A stretch of 6,115 bases of DNA. Origin: Microcaldota archaeon (GTDB taxonomy: Archaea > Micrarchaeota > Micrarchaeia > Burarchaeales > Burarchaeaceae). The notes under the pieces were generated by a model, which was given only the letters and a program-made list of their open reading frames with translations, had not been told where the DNA came from and made no database searches. The stretch spans positions 1 to 6,115 of the forward strand of contig QMVF01000046.1 of NCBI GenBank assembly GCA_003660965.1, read 5' to 3'. The position numbers and the translations under genes were made by a program. Positions 1-5,592 of this stretch are shown one piece after another; position 1 is the stretch's first letter, and every line of letters begins with the position of its first letter.

Positions 1-1
1 A

Positions 2-3000
2 AATGTATTAGGCTGCAAATGCATGGTGTGCAACTACAATGATGCTACTGGAATTGCAAAGGTCTGGCAGTGGTTCACAGAGCTCTTTTTCGGGGTCGAG
101 CCTGAAACTCGTTTGCTAGGAGGCAATTGCAAATTTGTACCATGCTATACTGACAGACTAGTTGAAGCCAAGCAGGATGCAGACCCAAGCTGGACCATAC
201 CCGACAATTGGGCAAAGGCAGAAGAGCTTGCAAATGTAGTCGTAACTGATCCAAGCAGCAAACCACCTCCAAACGAGGATTTCATAAAGTACTTCATGCT
301 CGGCCAGGGCCCCACATTCAGCGACTTTGACTATGCAAACAGCTACTGTGGCCATTCCATGGGCTTGGCAGTGCGCTGGTACCAGCCCACCTCTGAACTG
401 CTCTTTGTACCTAGCAGAATGCGAACTGCCTGCTATCTGGACAATGACATAATACCTGCCTACATTTTCAGGCCAGACCCTGCTCTTGCTTCCGAAAGCT
501 GGAGCTGCGATATGGGTACTAACAAGCGCGACTGCTTCTTTGAGGAGCTGGTAAAGGCAATGGGCGGCTATGATCCAAGTTCCGGAGACCAAGATCCAGT
601 AGGCCCTGTAATAATAACTCCAGAAGCCGAATTCACCTCAGCAGATGTAGCAAAAATAGCGAATCAGATAAACATAATAGATGCCTACTGCGACACCTGC
701 CAAATAGTGGTTATACCAGATCAAACCGTAATTCCTGATGGCGAGGATATTGATGAAAACGGTGTTGTGACCGGAACCTATCCCCCTGATTCAGCCCTGC
801 GCACACTCAAAACCCAATACCCTGATGAATTCGACAAGATAGACATGATAGGCCTGCACTTCTTCCTCAATGATTACTCTGCAACCTGCATGCGCGATGA
901 AGCGCTTTACAGGCTCACCAACTACTCAAAGCAAACCTTAGCCTATTATGGCAAACCCTCAATTCTTCTTTACTATGGCGCAGCCGACTACATTGGCTCA
1001 AGTGGCGGATGCACTAATGAGCAGATAATGGCTGCTCATGACTATCTGATTACCAACATACCCACCTTAGCAATAGCCGGGATAGTGGGCGCAGCCCAAT
1101 ACCAATTCCTAGATGGGGGAGTCAACCCGCTGTTCTCAGATTCAGCAACTTGCCCCCCTGACCAGCCATACTGCGACAACCTAGGCCTTCTTGATTCAGC
1201 AGGAGCTCAAAAGCTCCCGCAATTCCCAATATGGTTCAACAGGTGCCAGTACTATTACAACCAGACAGCGGTTCCAGCTGACATGGGCGAGGGTTTGTAT
1301 ACGCAAGTACCTTTAAGCTTCCCTGCACAGGGTGAAAACACCTCGCTGTGCAACTTCCAAACATTCATAGACCTCTACCAGCTTGCACAAACCTCTTCTG
1401 AACCACTCACTCCAACTACGCACATGATTGAGCAGCTCGGAGTGATAGGCTGCGATGCGTGCATAGGCGGCGAGCCACCTGCAATTTTCTACAGCGGCCA
1501 ATCAATACCTGGCTTTGACCCTGCAGACTGCGCTCTTTATGATTTGGAAGCCAAGCGCGAGTCTGAAAAGTGCGACCTTGACCCGCTTATGGTAAAGTCT
1601 GTAATCTGGCAGGAGAGCAGCTTCAACCCAGGTGCAGTCTCGCGCATATCTGGTGCATCAGTGCCTTGCGCAACTGCTTACATCGACCCATCACAGGAAG
1701 GATGCTGGACTTCAACTCTGAATGCAGAGAATTCAGGAGCTGAAACTAGGCTACCTGGCGGAGGAGAATCTTACAGGCCGCTTTCGCTCTGGTTCCCTGA
1801 GCAGGAGCAATGCGCATGCGGCCTTATGCAGGTAATAGATGACTGGGGCACCCTGCCCGCCTGCCCAAACTACAACCCCTTCGTGCCTTCAAGTAGCATA
1901 TGCGGAGGAACTTACAAGATGTGCGACTTCCAAAGCCTGATGTACACCTGGCTCTGGGGAAGCCCTTCACCTCATCCAGAAATTCGAAATGCAGTTGAGG
2001 ATTCAGCAGGCGACATAAGCGATCCTGATGATAAGCTCTCGCGCTGGTCCCTTGCCTGGCTCACCCTGCTTTCATACAATGGAGGGCCAGGAAGCATACT
2101 CAACTACTATGATAACTGGAACTTCGACGGCCATGACCCGTACTACGGAACTCAATATGAAAGACCAAGGGGCTGCGAGCGATGCGACGATCCGTTCGAC
2201 TGCTACCACCCTGATGGTTACATAGTTTCTTATGATGAGCCCTTTTACCCAGATGATCCATGCTGCAAGTATGAAAATGACTTTGTACAGTATGTAAATG
2301 AATGTAAAGATAAAGTACCGTGCAACCCTGCTGTTGAAACCTGCCTTGAATCAGGAGGCTATTACTATAAGGAGGCGCCAATGGGCAACCCATATGCTGC
2401 GCAGGTAATTGCAAAATACTTCCGCGTGCTCAAGACCTGCCCGAGCAACTGCGAGGACGGGGTAGTTGAGATAAGTTATCCAGGTGATTATGAAGGCGGG
2501 GATGGCCTGCCTTACTCTGACACCTGCCACTATCTCACGCCTGAAAGCAACCCATATACAAACTATCCATCGCTTTATATGGGTCTGACTCCTCCACTCT
2601 CAGGCGGAACCTGCACCAGCCTGTTCTGCACAGACCGCGGTACATATTATCATGCTGGAATTGACATAGGCGTGCCTGTTGGAACTCCGATTTACGCAGC
2701 GCATGACGGCACGGTGGAGCAATTATACCAATCAGGCGGTGCTGGCAACTACATAAGATTGACAGGCAGCGAATTCAAGACCTACTACATGCACATCAAA
2801 TGCGGCGGCTTTGTAGCAGACCATGGTTCAACCGTAAGCGCAGGCGATTTGATAGCCTACAGCGGAGGCGCAGATTCCTGTGCAGGCCATTCTACAGGGC
2901 CCCACCTGCACTTTGAAATTCGCACTCTAGGGAACATGAGATTAGACCCAGCCTACTTTGTAGATATCTGCCCACCAATACCTGAATCCGATTATCCAAT

Positions 3001-3007
3001 TTCTTAA
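2..3007 (+). CDS. Large secreted Cys-rich murein hydrolase: GH-like + SLT lytic transglycosylase + M23 peptidase (5' partial)
   Basis: The reading frame is open to the window edge, and no Shine-Dalgarno site precedes the first ATG (23), so the true N-terminus lies upstream. Residues below count from that ATG (994 aa visible). Residues ~140-400 look like part of a TIM-barrel glycoside hydrolase (strand-like IPAYIFR, GPVIITPEAEF, IDMIGLHFF, KPSILLYYG); this is the weakest assignment. Residues ~515-705 form an SLT lytic transglycosylase domain: ESSFNP with catalytic-type E531, GLMQV at 600-604 and SYNGGPG at 684-690. Residues ~870-975 form an M23 endopeptidase with a complete site: HAGID (H877, D881), H924 in YYMHIK, and HLH (H961, H963). 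The family reactions are cleavage of murein glycan strands (SLT) and of peptide cross-links (M23). About 42 cysteines suggest disulfides and secretion. No membrane segment is visible in this part. Ile ATA and Arg AGG codons are common in this gene, as in the neighbouring zinc-ribbon gene for ATA, so recent bacterial transfer is not obvious. It is certain for M23, strong for SLT. Confidence 0.9.
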   Translation, partial: NVLGCKCMVCNYNDATGIAKVWQWFTELFFGVEPETRLLGGNCKFVPCYTDRLVEAKQDADPSWTIPDNWAKAEELANVVVTDPSSKPPPNEDFIKYFMLGQGPTFSDFDYANSYCGHSMGLAVRWYQPTSELLFVPSRMRTACYLDNDIIPAYIFRPDPALASESWSCDMGTNKRDCFFEELVKAMGGYDPSSGDQDPVGPVIITPEAEFTSADVAKIANQINIIDAYCDTCQIVVIPDQTVIPDGEDIDENGVVTGTYPPDSALRTLKTQYPDEFDKIDMIGLHFFLNDYSATCMRDEALYRLTNYSKQTLAYYGKPSILLYYGAADYIGSSGGCTNEQIMAAHDYLITNIPTLAIAGIVGAAQYQFLDGGVNPLFSDSATCPPDQPYCDNLGLLDSAGAQKLPQFPIWFNRCQYYYNQTAVPADMGEGLYTQVPLSFPAQGENTSLCNFQTFIDLYQLAQTSSEPLTPTTHMIEQLGVIGCDACIGGEPPAIFYSGQSIPGFDPADCALYDLEAKRESEKCDLDPLMVKSVIWQESSFNPGAVSRISGASVPCATAYIDPSQEGCWTSTLNAENSGAETRLPGGGESYRPLSLWFPEQEQCACGLMQVIDDWGTLPACPNYNPFVPSSSICGGTYKMCDFQSLMYTWLWGSPSPHPEIRNAVEDSAGDISDPDDKLSRWSLAWLTLLSYNGGPGSILNYYDNWNFDGHDPYYGTQYERPRGCERCDDPFDCYHPDGYIVSYDEPFYPDDPCCKYENDFVQYVNECKDKVPCNPAVETCLESGGYYYKEAPMGNPYAAQVIAKYFRVLKTCPSNCEDGVVEISYPGDYEGGDGLPYSDTCHYLTPESNPYTNYPSLYMGLTPPLSGGTCTSLFCTDRGTYYHAGIDIGVPVGTPIYAAHDGTVEQLYQSGGAGNYIRLTGSEFKTYYMHIKCGGFVADHGSTVSAGDLIAYSGGADSCAGHSTGPHLHFEIRTLGNMRLDPAYFVDICPPIPESDYPIS

Positions 3008-3011
3008 AAAC

Positions 3012-3024
3012 AAAACGCCAGGGC
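3012..3024 (+). repeat. 13-bp direct repeat, copy 1
   Basis: AAAACGCCAGGGC occurs here, 4 bp after the hydrolase stop codon, and again identically at 3092-3104, 80 bp downstream. The two copies bracket two strong hairpins, so the bracketed block could be a duplicated or inserted unit. Confidence 0.85.
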
Positions 3025-3089
3025 GATTGGCCGCATCGGGCCAATGCCCGCCATTTGCGGAGCAAATGTCTGTGCCGAGATTTTTTGTT
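3021..3089 (+). terminator. Probable transcription end of the hydrolase gene: two hairpins then a T-run
   Basis: The first hairpin is GGGC-G-ATTGGCC / GGCCAAT-GCCC (3021-3049), 11 bp with one bulged base and a 6-nt loop. The second is CATTTGC / GCAAATG (3052-3068), 7 bp with a GGA loop. They are followed by a T6 run plus GTT at 3081-3089. Archaeal termination mainly needs the T-run, and this is the first one after the stop codon. The role is inferred from position. The hairpins themselves are directly visible. Confidence 0.5.
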
Positions 3090-3113
3090 AAAAAACGCCA
3101 GGGCCGAGATTTT
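3074..3113 (+). repeat. 11-bp direct repeat pair GCCGAGATTTT
   Basis: Identical copies lie at 3074-3084 and 3103-3113, 29 bp apart. The second copy overlaps the end of the 13-bp repeat at 3092-3104, so the two repeat families are interleaved rather than one simple duplication. Confidence 0.8.
3092..3104 (+). repeat. 13-bp direct repeat, copy 2
   Basis: Identical to 3012-3024. Its GCCAGGG part is also the reverse complement of CCCTGGC at 3271-3277. Confidence 0.85.
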
Positions 3114-3115
3114 CA

Positions 3116-3156
3116 CCTTTTCCGTAAACGCTTTTGCGAGCGAAGCGAGGAAAAGG
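3116..3156. repeat. Nested hairpin
   Basis: The outer stem CCTTTTCC (3116-3123) pairs with GGAAAAGG (3149-3156). The inner stem CGCTT (3129-3133) pairs with AAGCG (3143-3147). The two stems share an axis with small internal loops, as in a folded RNA domain. No function is known. Confidence 0.7.
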
Positions 3157-3170
3157 GTTTGAACTCGGAA

Positions 3171-3206
3171 TCCCGTGAGGGAACTGGTTTTCTTACCCAT
3201 TCGGGT
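3171..3206. repeat. Two small tetraloop-sized hairpins
   Basis: TCCC-GTGA-GGGA (3171-3182) and ACCC-ATTC-GGGT (3195-3206) are 4-bp stems with 4-nt loops. GTGA fits the GNRA tetraloop class when read on the plus strand. Alone they are weak, but they sit between two longer hairpins. Confidence 0.45.
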
Positions 3207-3208
3207 TC

Positions 3209-3238
3209 GCAAAGGGGCGACTCATCGTGCCTCTTTGC
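3209..3238 (+). repeat. 9-bp stem with one G-U pair
   Basis: GCAAAGGGG (3209-3217) pairs with CCTCTTTGC (3230-3238) around a 12-nt loop. The single non-Watson-Crick position is G-U if the plus strand is transcribed but A-C on the minus strand, which slightly favours a plus-strand RNA. Confidence 0.6.
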
Positions 3239-3280
3239 TTCAAGACCAGCGCATTAACCTGGTTCTGCCACCCTGGCACG

Positions 3281-3298
3281 AGGGAACCAAGGTTCCCT
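3281..3298. repeat. 8-bp inverted repeat AGGGAACC-AA-GGTTCCCT
   Basis: A perfect 8-bp inverted repeat with a 2-nt centre, about 30 bp upstream of the zinc-ribbon gene's TATA box. Its core GAACCAAGGTTC recurs in reverse complement at 3622-3633, on the other side of that gene. Confidence 0.8.
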
Positions 3299-3327
3299 AC
3301 GCTTACCCTCCTTTACTGCAGGCGCAA

Positions 3328-3334
3328 TTAAATA
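3328..3334 (+). promoter_or_regulatory. TATA box of the zinc-ribbon gene (leaderless)
   Basis: TTAAATA is centred about 25 bp before the ATG at 3356. With the usual archaeal spacing, transcription would begin at or next to the start codon. This agrees with the absence of a Shine-Dalgarno sequence before it. Confidence 0.6.
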
Positions 3335-3355
3335 CTTAAGGTGCGAGATTAGCGC

Positions 3356-3610
3356 ATGGTAAAGCCAATAATACGTGCCTGCCCCATATGCGGCAACCCT
3401 GATTTGAAGTGGGTTGGAGGCGGGCCTTACATAATATTTGACTTCATAGGCAGAACCTCGCTCTCAGGCAGATTCCTATGCCACAGATGCGGTAATGAGG
3501 TAAACCCAATAAAGTTCGACTCAAAGGAGGAATATTTGAAATTCGTAAAGAAGAAGAGAAAGGAGGAAGCTGAGCAAAAGGCTGGCACCAAGGCCGATAA
3601 AGATAAATAA
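3356..3610 (+). CDS. Small zinc-ribbon protein (84 aa)
   Basis: The protein has two cysteine pairs: CPICGN near residues 9-14 and CHRCG near 42-46. About 30 residues separate them, including the hydrophobic stretch PYIIFDF. This is the layout of a four-cysteine zinc ribbon, probably binding one zinc ion. The C-terminal third is a lysine/glutamate-rich helix and tail (KKKRKEEAEQK). Comparable small archaeal zinc ribbons are usually uncharacterised; nucleic-acid or protein binding is a reasonable guess but not shown. The ATG start is supported by a TATA-like box about 25 bp upstream, implying a leaderless message. The gene faces rpsJ tail to tail with 26 bp between stop codons, so it is not in that operon. 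I do not recognise a specific gene name. Confidence 0.85.
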   Translation: MVKPIIRACPICGNPDLKWVGGGPYIIFDFIGRTSLSGRFLCHRCGNEVNPIKFDSKEEYLKFVKKKRKEEAEQKAGTKADKDK

Positions 3611-3621
3611 AGGAGGTATCT

Positions 3622-3633
3622 GAACCTTGGTTC
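3622..3633. repeat. Inverted repeat GAACC-TT-GGTTC between convergent genes
   Basis: A perfect 5-bp inverted repeat with a 2-nt centre lies in the 26-bp gap between the zinc-ribbon and rpsJ stop codons. It is the reverse complement of the core at 3284-3295. A similar AACC-T-GGTTCTG also occurs at 3256-3267. Read on the minus strand, a T-rich tract (TCCTTTATTTATCTTT) follows, so it may help end the tuf-rpsJ transcript. Confidence 0.6.
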
Positions 3634-3636
3634 TGA

Positions 3637-3942
3637 TTATTCCAGGCTGATTTCAATATGCACAGTGTCAGGCACCTTCACGCGCATGATCTGCCTAAGA
3701 GTTCTTTCATCCCCTGCAACATCAATGATGCGCTTGTAGATTCTCATCTCCCACTTTTCATAGGTGTCCGAACCGTCACCGCACGGAGTGCGGCGCGTAG
3801 CAACGCGTAATCTCTTGGTAGGAAGCGGCACTGGGCCACGCACTTCCACGCCCGTACCTTGCGCAATGGAGCGAATTTGAGCGCAGACATCATCGAGCTC
3901 CTTGGAGTTCTTTCCAACGAGCTTAATACGTGCTTTCCCCAT
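3637..3942 (-). CDS. rpsJ: Ribosomal protein uS10 (small subunit S10)
   Basis: A structural protein of the 30S head, contacting 16S rRNA and uS3/uS14 in known ribosomes. Its 101 residues match the usual archaeal length of about 100. The signature is clear: GPVPLPTKRLRVATRR at about residues 36-51, followed by KWEMRIYKRIID at about 63-74. The latter has Tyr where most archaeal copies, as I recall them, have His (MRxHKR). The protein opens with the typical short basic strand (GKARIKLVG). The ATG start has only a weak AGGT ribosome site (3950-3953) 7 nt upstream. It lies 64 nt downstream of tuf on the same strand, the standard archaeal order, and no TATA box stands out in the gap, so cotranscription with tuf is likely. 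Confidence 0.97.
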   Translation of the reverse strand: MGKARIKLVGKNSKELDDVCAQIRSIAQGTGVEVRGPVPLPTKRLRVATRRTPCGDGSDTYEKWEMRIYKRIIDVAGDERTLRQIMRVKVPDTVHIEISLE

Positions 3943-3960
3943 AATACCAACCTATTCAGT

Positions 3961-3979
3961 TCCCGTCTCGAGGGCGGGA
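3961..3979. repeat. Hairpin in the tuf-rpsJ gap
   Basis: TCCCG (3961-3965) and CGGGA (3975-3979) form a 5-bp GC-rich stem around a 9-nt loop that contains the palindrome CTCGAG. It sits in the 64-nt spacer and could act as an mRNA processing or attenuation structure, or mean nothing; there is no T-run beside it. Confidence 0.5.
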
Positions 3980-4006
3980 GCCGCTTCCTGAAAAACATAA
4001 AAGATT

Positions 4007-5287
4007 TTACGAAGTCTCTTTTTTGACCACATCCAAAATGACTCCTGCAGCAACAGTTTGCCCCATGTCCCTGATGGCAAACCTGCCCAGCTGCGGGTAG
4101 TCGCTAAACTTCTCTGCCACAATGGGCCTGGTAGGCTTTACCTTCACGATTGCAACATCCCCTGTTTTAATGAAATCAGGGTTCTTCTGAAGCGTAGCAC
4201 CACTCTTCGGGTCCTTCTTCTCAAGAATTTCAGTTATAGTGCACGCTACTTGAGCGGTATGTATGTGGAATACAGGTGTGTAGGAGCCTTTTGGAATTGC
4301 AGTCGGGTGGTTCAGCACAACGATTTGCGCTTTGAACTCGCTCACAACTGTTGGCGGGTTGTCGGGATGACCAACCACCTCCCCTCTCCTAATATCTTTC
4401 TTGTCAACTCCCTTCACGTTAAAGCCTACATTGTCCCCTGGCTTTGCCTTTGAAAGCTGCTGGTGGTGCATCTCTATGCTCTTCACCTCTCCCTTCGCGC
4501 CAGAGGGCATGAAAACCACCTGATCACCAGGCTTCAGTTCACCAGTTTCAATTCTTCCCACAGTCACAGTTCCATGACCCGTTATTGTAAACACATCCTG
4601 AATTGGCATCCTCAACGGCTTGTCCGTGGACTTCTTTGGCACGGTAAGCAAATCAAATGCCTCCAGCAGGCAAGGACCGTTGTACCAGTCTGTCTTGTCC
4701 GGGGTCTTCTTTGCAATGTTTGCTCCGTCATAGGCTGAAATCGGTATTATTGGCACATTGTCCATTTTGAACCCAATGTTCTTCAGCAGGGTAGTAAGCT
4801 GGCTCTTCATCTCCTCGAACTTCACGCGGTCGTATTTTACAGCATCCATCTTGTTAACTGCAACTATGAGCTGCTGAATTCCAAGCACCTTTGCCAAGAA
4901 TGCATGCTCCTTAGTCTGCGGCTGAATGCCTTCCTTTGCAGAGCAAATCAGCACAGCAGCATCTGCCTGGCTTGCGCCAGTAATCATGTTCTTTACAAAG
5001 TCCCTGTGGCCAGGCGCATCTATTATAGTAAAGAAGTACTTCTGAGTTTGGAAGTCTTTGTGCGAAATATCTATGGTAAGGCCGCGCTCTCTCTCCTCCT
5101 TGAGCGTGTCCATGGTAAATGCGAATTCAAATGTCTGCTTTCCAACCTTCTCAGCCTCCTCCTTAAGCTTCCTCAGCTCGTTCTCAGGAAGAGCGCCTGT
5201 TTCATACAAAATTCTGCCAACTGTAGTTGATTTACCATGGTCTACGTGACCTACAAATACCAGATTCATATGTTCTTTTTCTGCCAT
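4007..5287 (-). CDS. tuf: Translation elongation factor 1-alpha (aEF1A / EF-Tu homologue)
   Basis: A GTPase that delivers aminoacyl-tRNA to the ribosomal A site. Its 426 residues fit the archaeal family. Every G-motif is present: P-loop GHVDHGKS (13-20), switch I RERGLTID (66-73) with the essential Thr, DAPGH (90-94), NKMD (145-148) and ISAYDGAN (183-190). Domain II begins near [23 protein letters not shown], written here in parts: LRMPIQDVF then GTVTVGRIE. Domain III includes VVLNHP and, near the end, [17 protein letters not shown]. The archaeal/eukaryal rather than bacterial affinity is shown by the EMHHQQL segment and by the N-terminal helix region before switch I. The ATG is chosen because GAGGTG (5293-5298) lies 5 nt upstream. 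It heads a likely two-gene transcript with rpsJ. This gene is the best taxonomic marker in the window. Confidence 0.98.
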   Translation of the reverse strand: MAEKEHMNLVFVGHVDHGKSTTVGRILYETGALPENELRKLKEEAEKVGKQTFEFAFTMDTLKEERERGLTIDISHKDFQTQKYFFTIIDAPGHRDFVKNMITGASQADAAVLICSAKEGIQPQTKEHAFLAKVLGIQQLIVAVNKMDAVKYDRVKFEEMKSQLTTLLKNIGFKMDNVPIIPISAYDGANIAKKTPDKTDWYNGPCLLEAFDLLTVPKKSTDKPLRMPIQDVFTITGHGTVTVGRIETGELKPGDQVVFMPSGAKGEVKSIEMHHQQLSKAKPGDNVGFNVKGVDKKDIRRGEVVGHPDNPPTVVSEFKAQIVVLNHPTAIPKGSYTPVFHIHTAQVACTITEILEKKDPKSGATLQKNPDFIKTGDVAIVKVKPTRPIVAEKFSDYPQLGRFAIRDMGQTVAAGVILDVVKKETS

Positions 5288-5292
5288 CTTAC

Positions 5293-5298
5293 CACCTC
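5293..5298 (-). promoter_or_regulatory. Shine-Dalgarno site of tuf
   Basis: Read on the minus strand, GAGGTG precedes the ATG by 5 nt and is complementary to the archaeal 16S 3' tail. It fixes the tuf start. Confidence 0.8.
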
Positions 5299-5348
5299 AT
5301 TAATATGATTTTGTCTAAGCAAAAGCGGGCTAATATTAACAGGCCCTG

Positions 5349-5357
5349 ATTTTTAAG
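5349..5357 (-). promoter_or_regulatory. Proximal TATA box of tuf
   Basis: Minus-strand CTTAAAAAT, preceded by purine-rich GAAAGG as a possible BRE. Usual spacing puts the transcript start near 5326, giving a leader of about 40 nt that contains the Shine-Dalgarno site. Confidence 0.5.
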
Positions 5358-5399
5358 CCTTTCTTCCCTCCCACTTGTCCTTTCTTATCTCGGTAAATG

Positions 5400-5408
5400 C
5401 TTATAAAG
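5400..5408. promoter_or_regulatory. Distal TATA-like box, near-symmetric
   Basis: CTTTATAAG on the minus strand reads CTTATAAAG on the plus strand, so it could work either way. On the minus strand it would give tuf a leader of about 90 nt. On the plus strand it would drive a transcript into a region with no gene. It is closer to the archaeal consensus than the proximal box. Confidence 0.45.
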
Positions 5409-5507
5409 ATTTGTAGCACCTGCCAGGCTTCAAAACTCGCGCTTATGAATAAAACCAAAAGAGCATAATTAAGCTCTGATTGCAAAACTAGCTCGATTTA
5501 GGCCTGT
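5409..5507. other. Spacer with no recognised gene
   Basis: This lies between the distal tuf box and the terminator of the next gene, within a 305-bp gene-free stretch (5288-5592). I see only a weak 5-bp inverted repeat, AGAGC / GCTCT (5460-5477). There is no tRNA, no clear C/D-box pair and no open frame of interest. Confidence 0.5.
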
Positions 5508-5538
5508 AAAAAACAAAAAGGAGGCAGTTAATGCCTCC
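5508..5538 (-). terminator. Intrinsic-type terminator (hairpin plus U-tract)
   Basis: On the minus strand GGAGGCA-TTAAC-TGCCTCC (5538 to 5520) is a perfect 7-bp stem with a 5-nt loop, followed at once by TTTTTGTTTTTT (5519 to 5508). This is the classic bacterial intrinsic-terminator form. Archaeal RNA polymerase also stops at such U-tracts. It lies about 55 bp after the stop of the 115-residue gene and insulates tuf from it. Confidence 0.8.
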
Positions 5539-5592
5539 CCCACCCTATATATGGCGTCAGAGGTGTTCTATACATGTTAAAAACATACATGC

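Larger units (their letters stand above)
3008..3355. other. Non-coding spacer dense in hairpins and short repeats
   Basis: This 348-bp stretch separates the hydrolase from the zinc-ribbon gene. It has no convincing gene: open frames on both strands are low-complexity, start with TTG or cross the hydrolase end, and have no ribosome site. It contains at least eight short inverted repeats, two pairs of direct repeats (listed separately) and, at its right end, the promoter of the downstream gene. A 7-nt segment GCCAGGG at 3097-3103 is perfectly complementary to CCCTGGC at 3271-3277, which could close a multi-hairpin RNA. It could be a structured RNA, a dispersed repeat element, or simply a stacked terminator region. 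Confidence 0.7.

Noticed and set aside
158..592. Minus-strand open frame of 144 codons within the hydrolase
   Set aside because: A shadow of the plus-strand coding frame, with no signals or recognisable motifs.
1..3007. Bacterial contig fragment joined to archaeal DNA
   Set aside because: Ile ATA and Arg AGG use in the hydrolase resembles the rest of the window, and the junction spacer shows no obvious break. It cannot be fully excluded without read data.
2892..3212. Minus-strand open frame of 106 codons
   Set aside because: It overlaps the conserved M23 active-site region of the hydrolase and then runs through the hairpin spacer. No start signals.
3027..3257. Plus-strand open frame of 76 codons in the hairpin-rich spacer
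   Set aside because: TTG start with no ribosome site. Its sequence is a reading of the inverted repeats, and it has no domain-like pattern.
3097..3277. tRNA, perhaps with an intron, suggested by a 7-bp acceptor-like pair and by GTTCAAACC on the minus strand
   Set aside because: No T-arm with a paired stem around TTCRANN, no D-arm, and no anticodon stem in the right place. The span is also too long.
3012..3300. CRISPR array, because of repeated short motifs
   Set aside because: Repeats are only 11-13 bp, occur twice each, overlap, and have no regular spacer length. No cas gene is present.
3612..3633. Strong Shine-Dalgarno GGAGGT at 3612-3617 suggesting another gene start
   Set aside because: No ATG or GTG follows at suitable distance. 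The only TTG opens a 7-codon frame before a stop.
4058..5249. Several plus-strand open frames antisense to tuf
   Set aside because: tuf is unmistakable on the other strand. These frames are shadows of its biased codon use.
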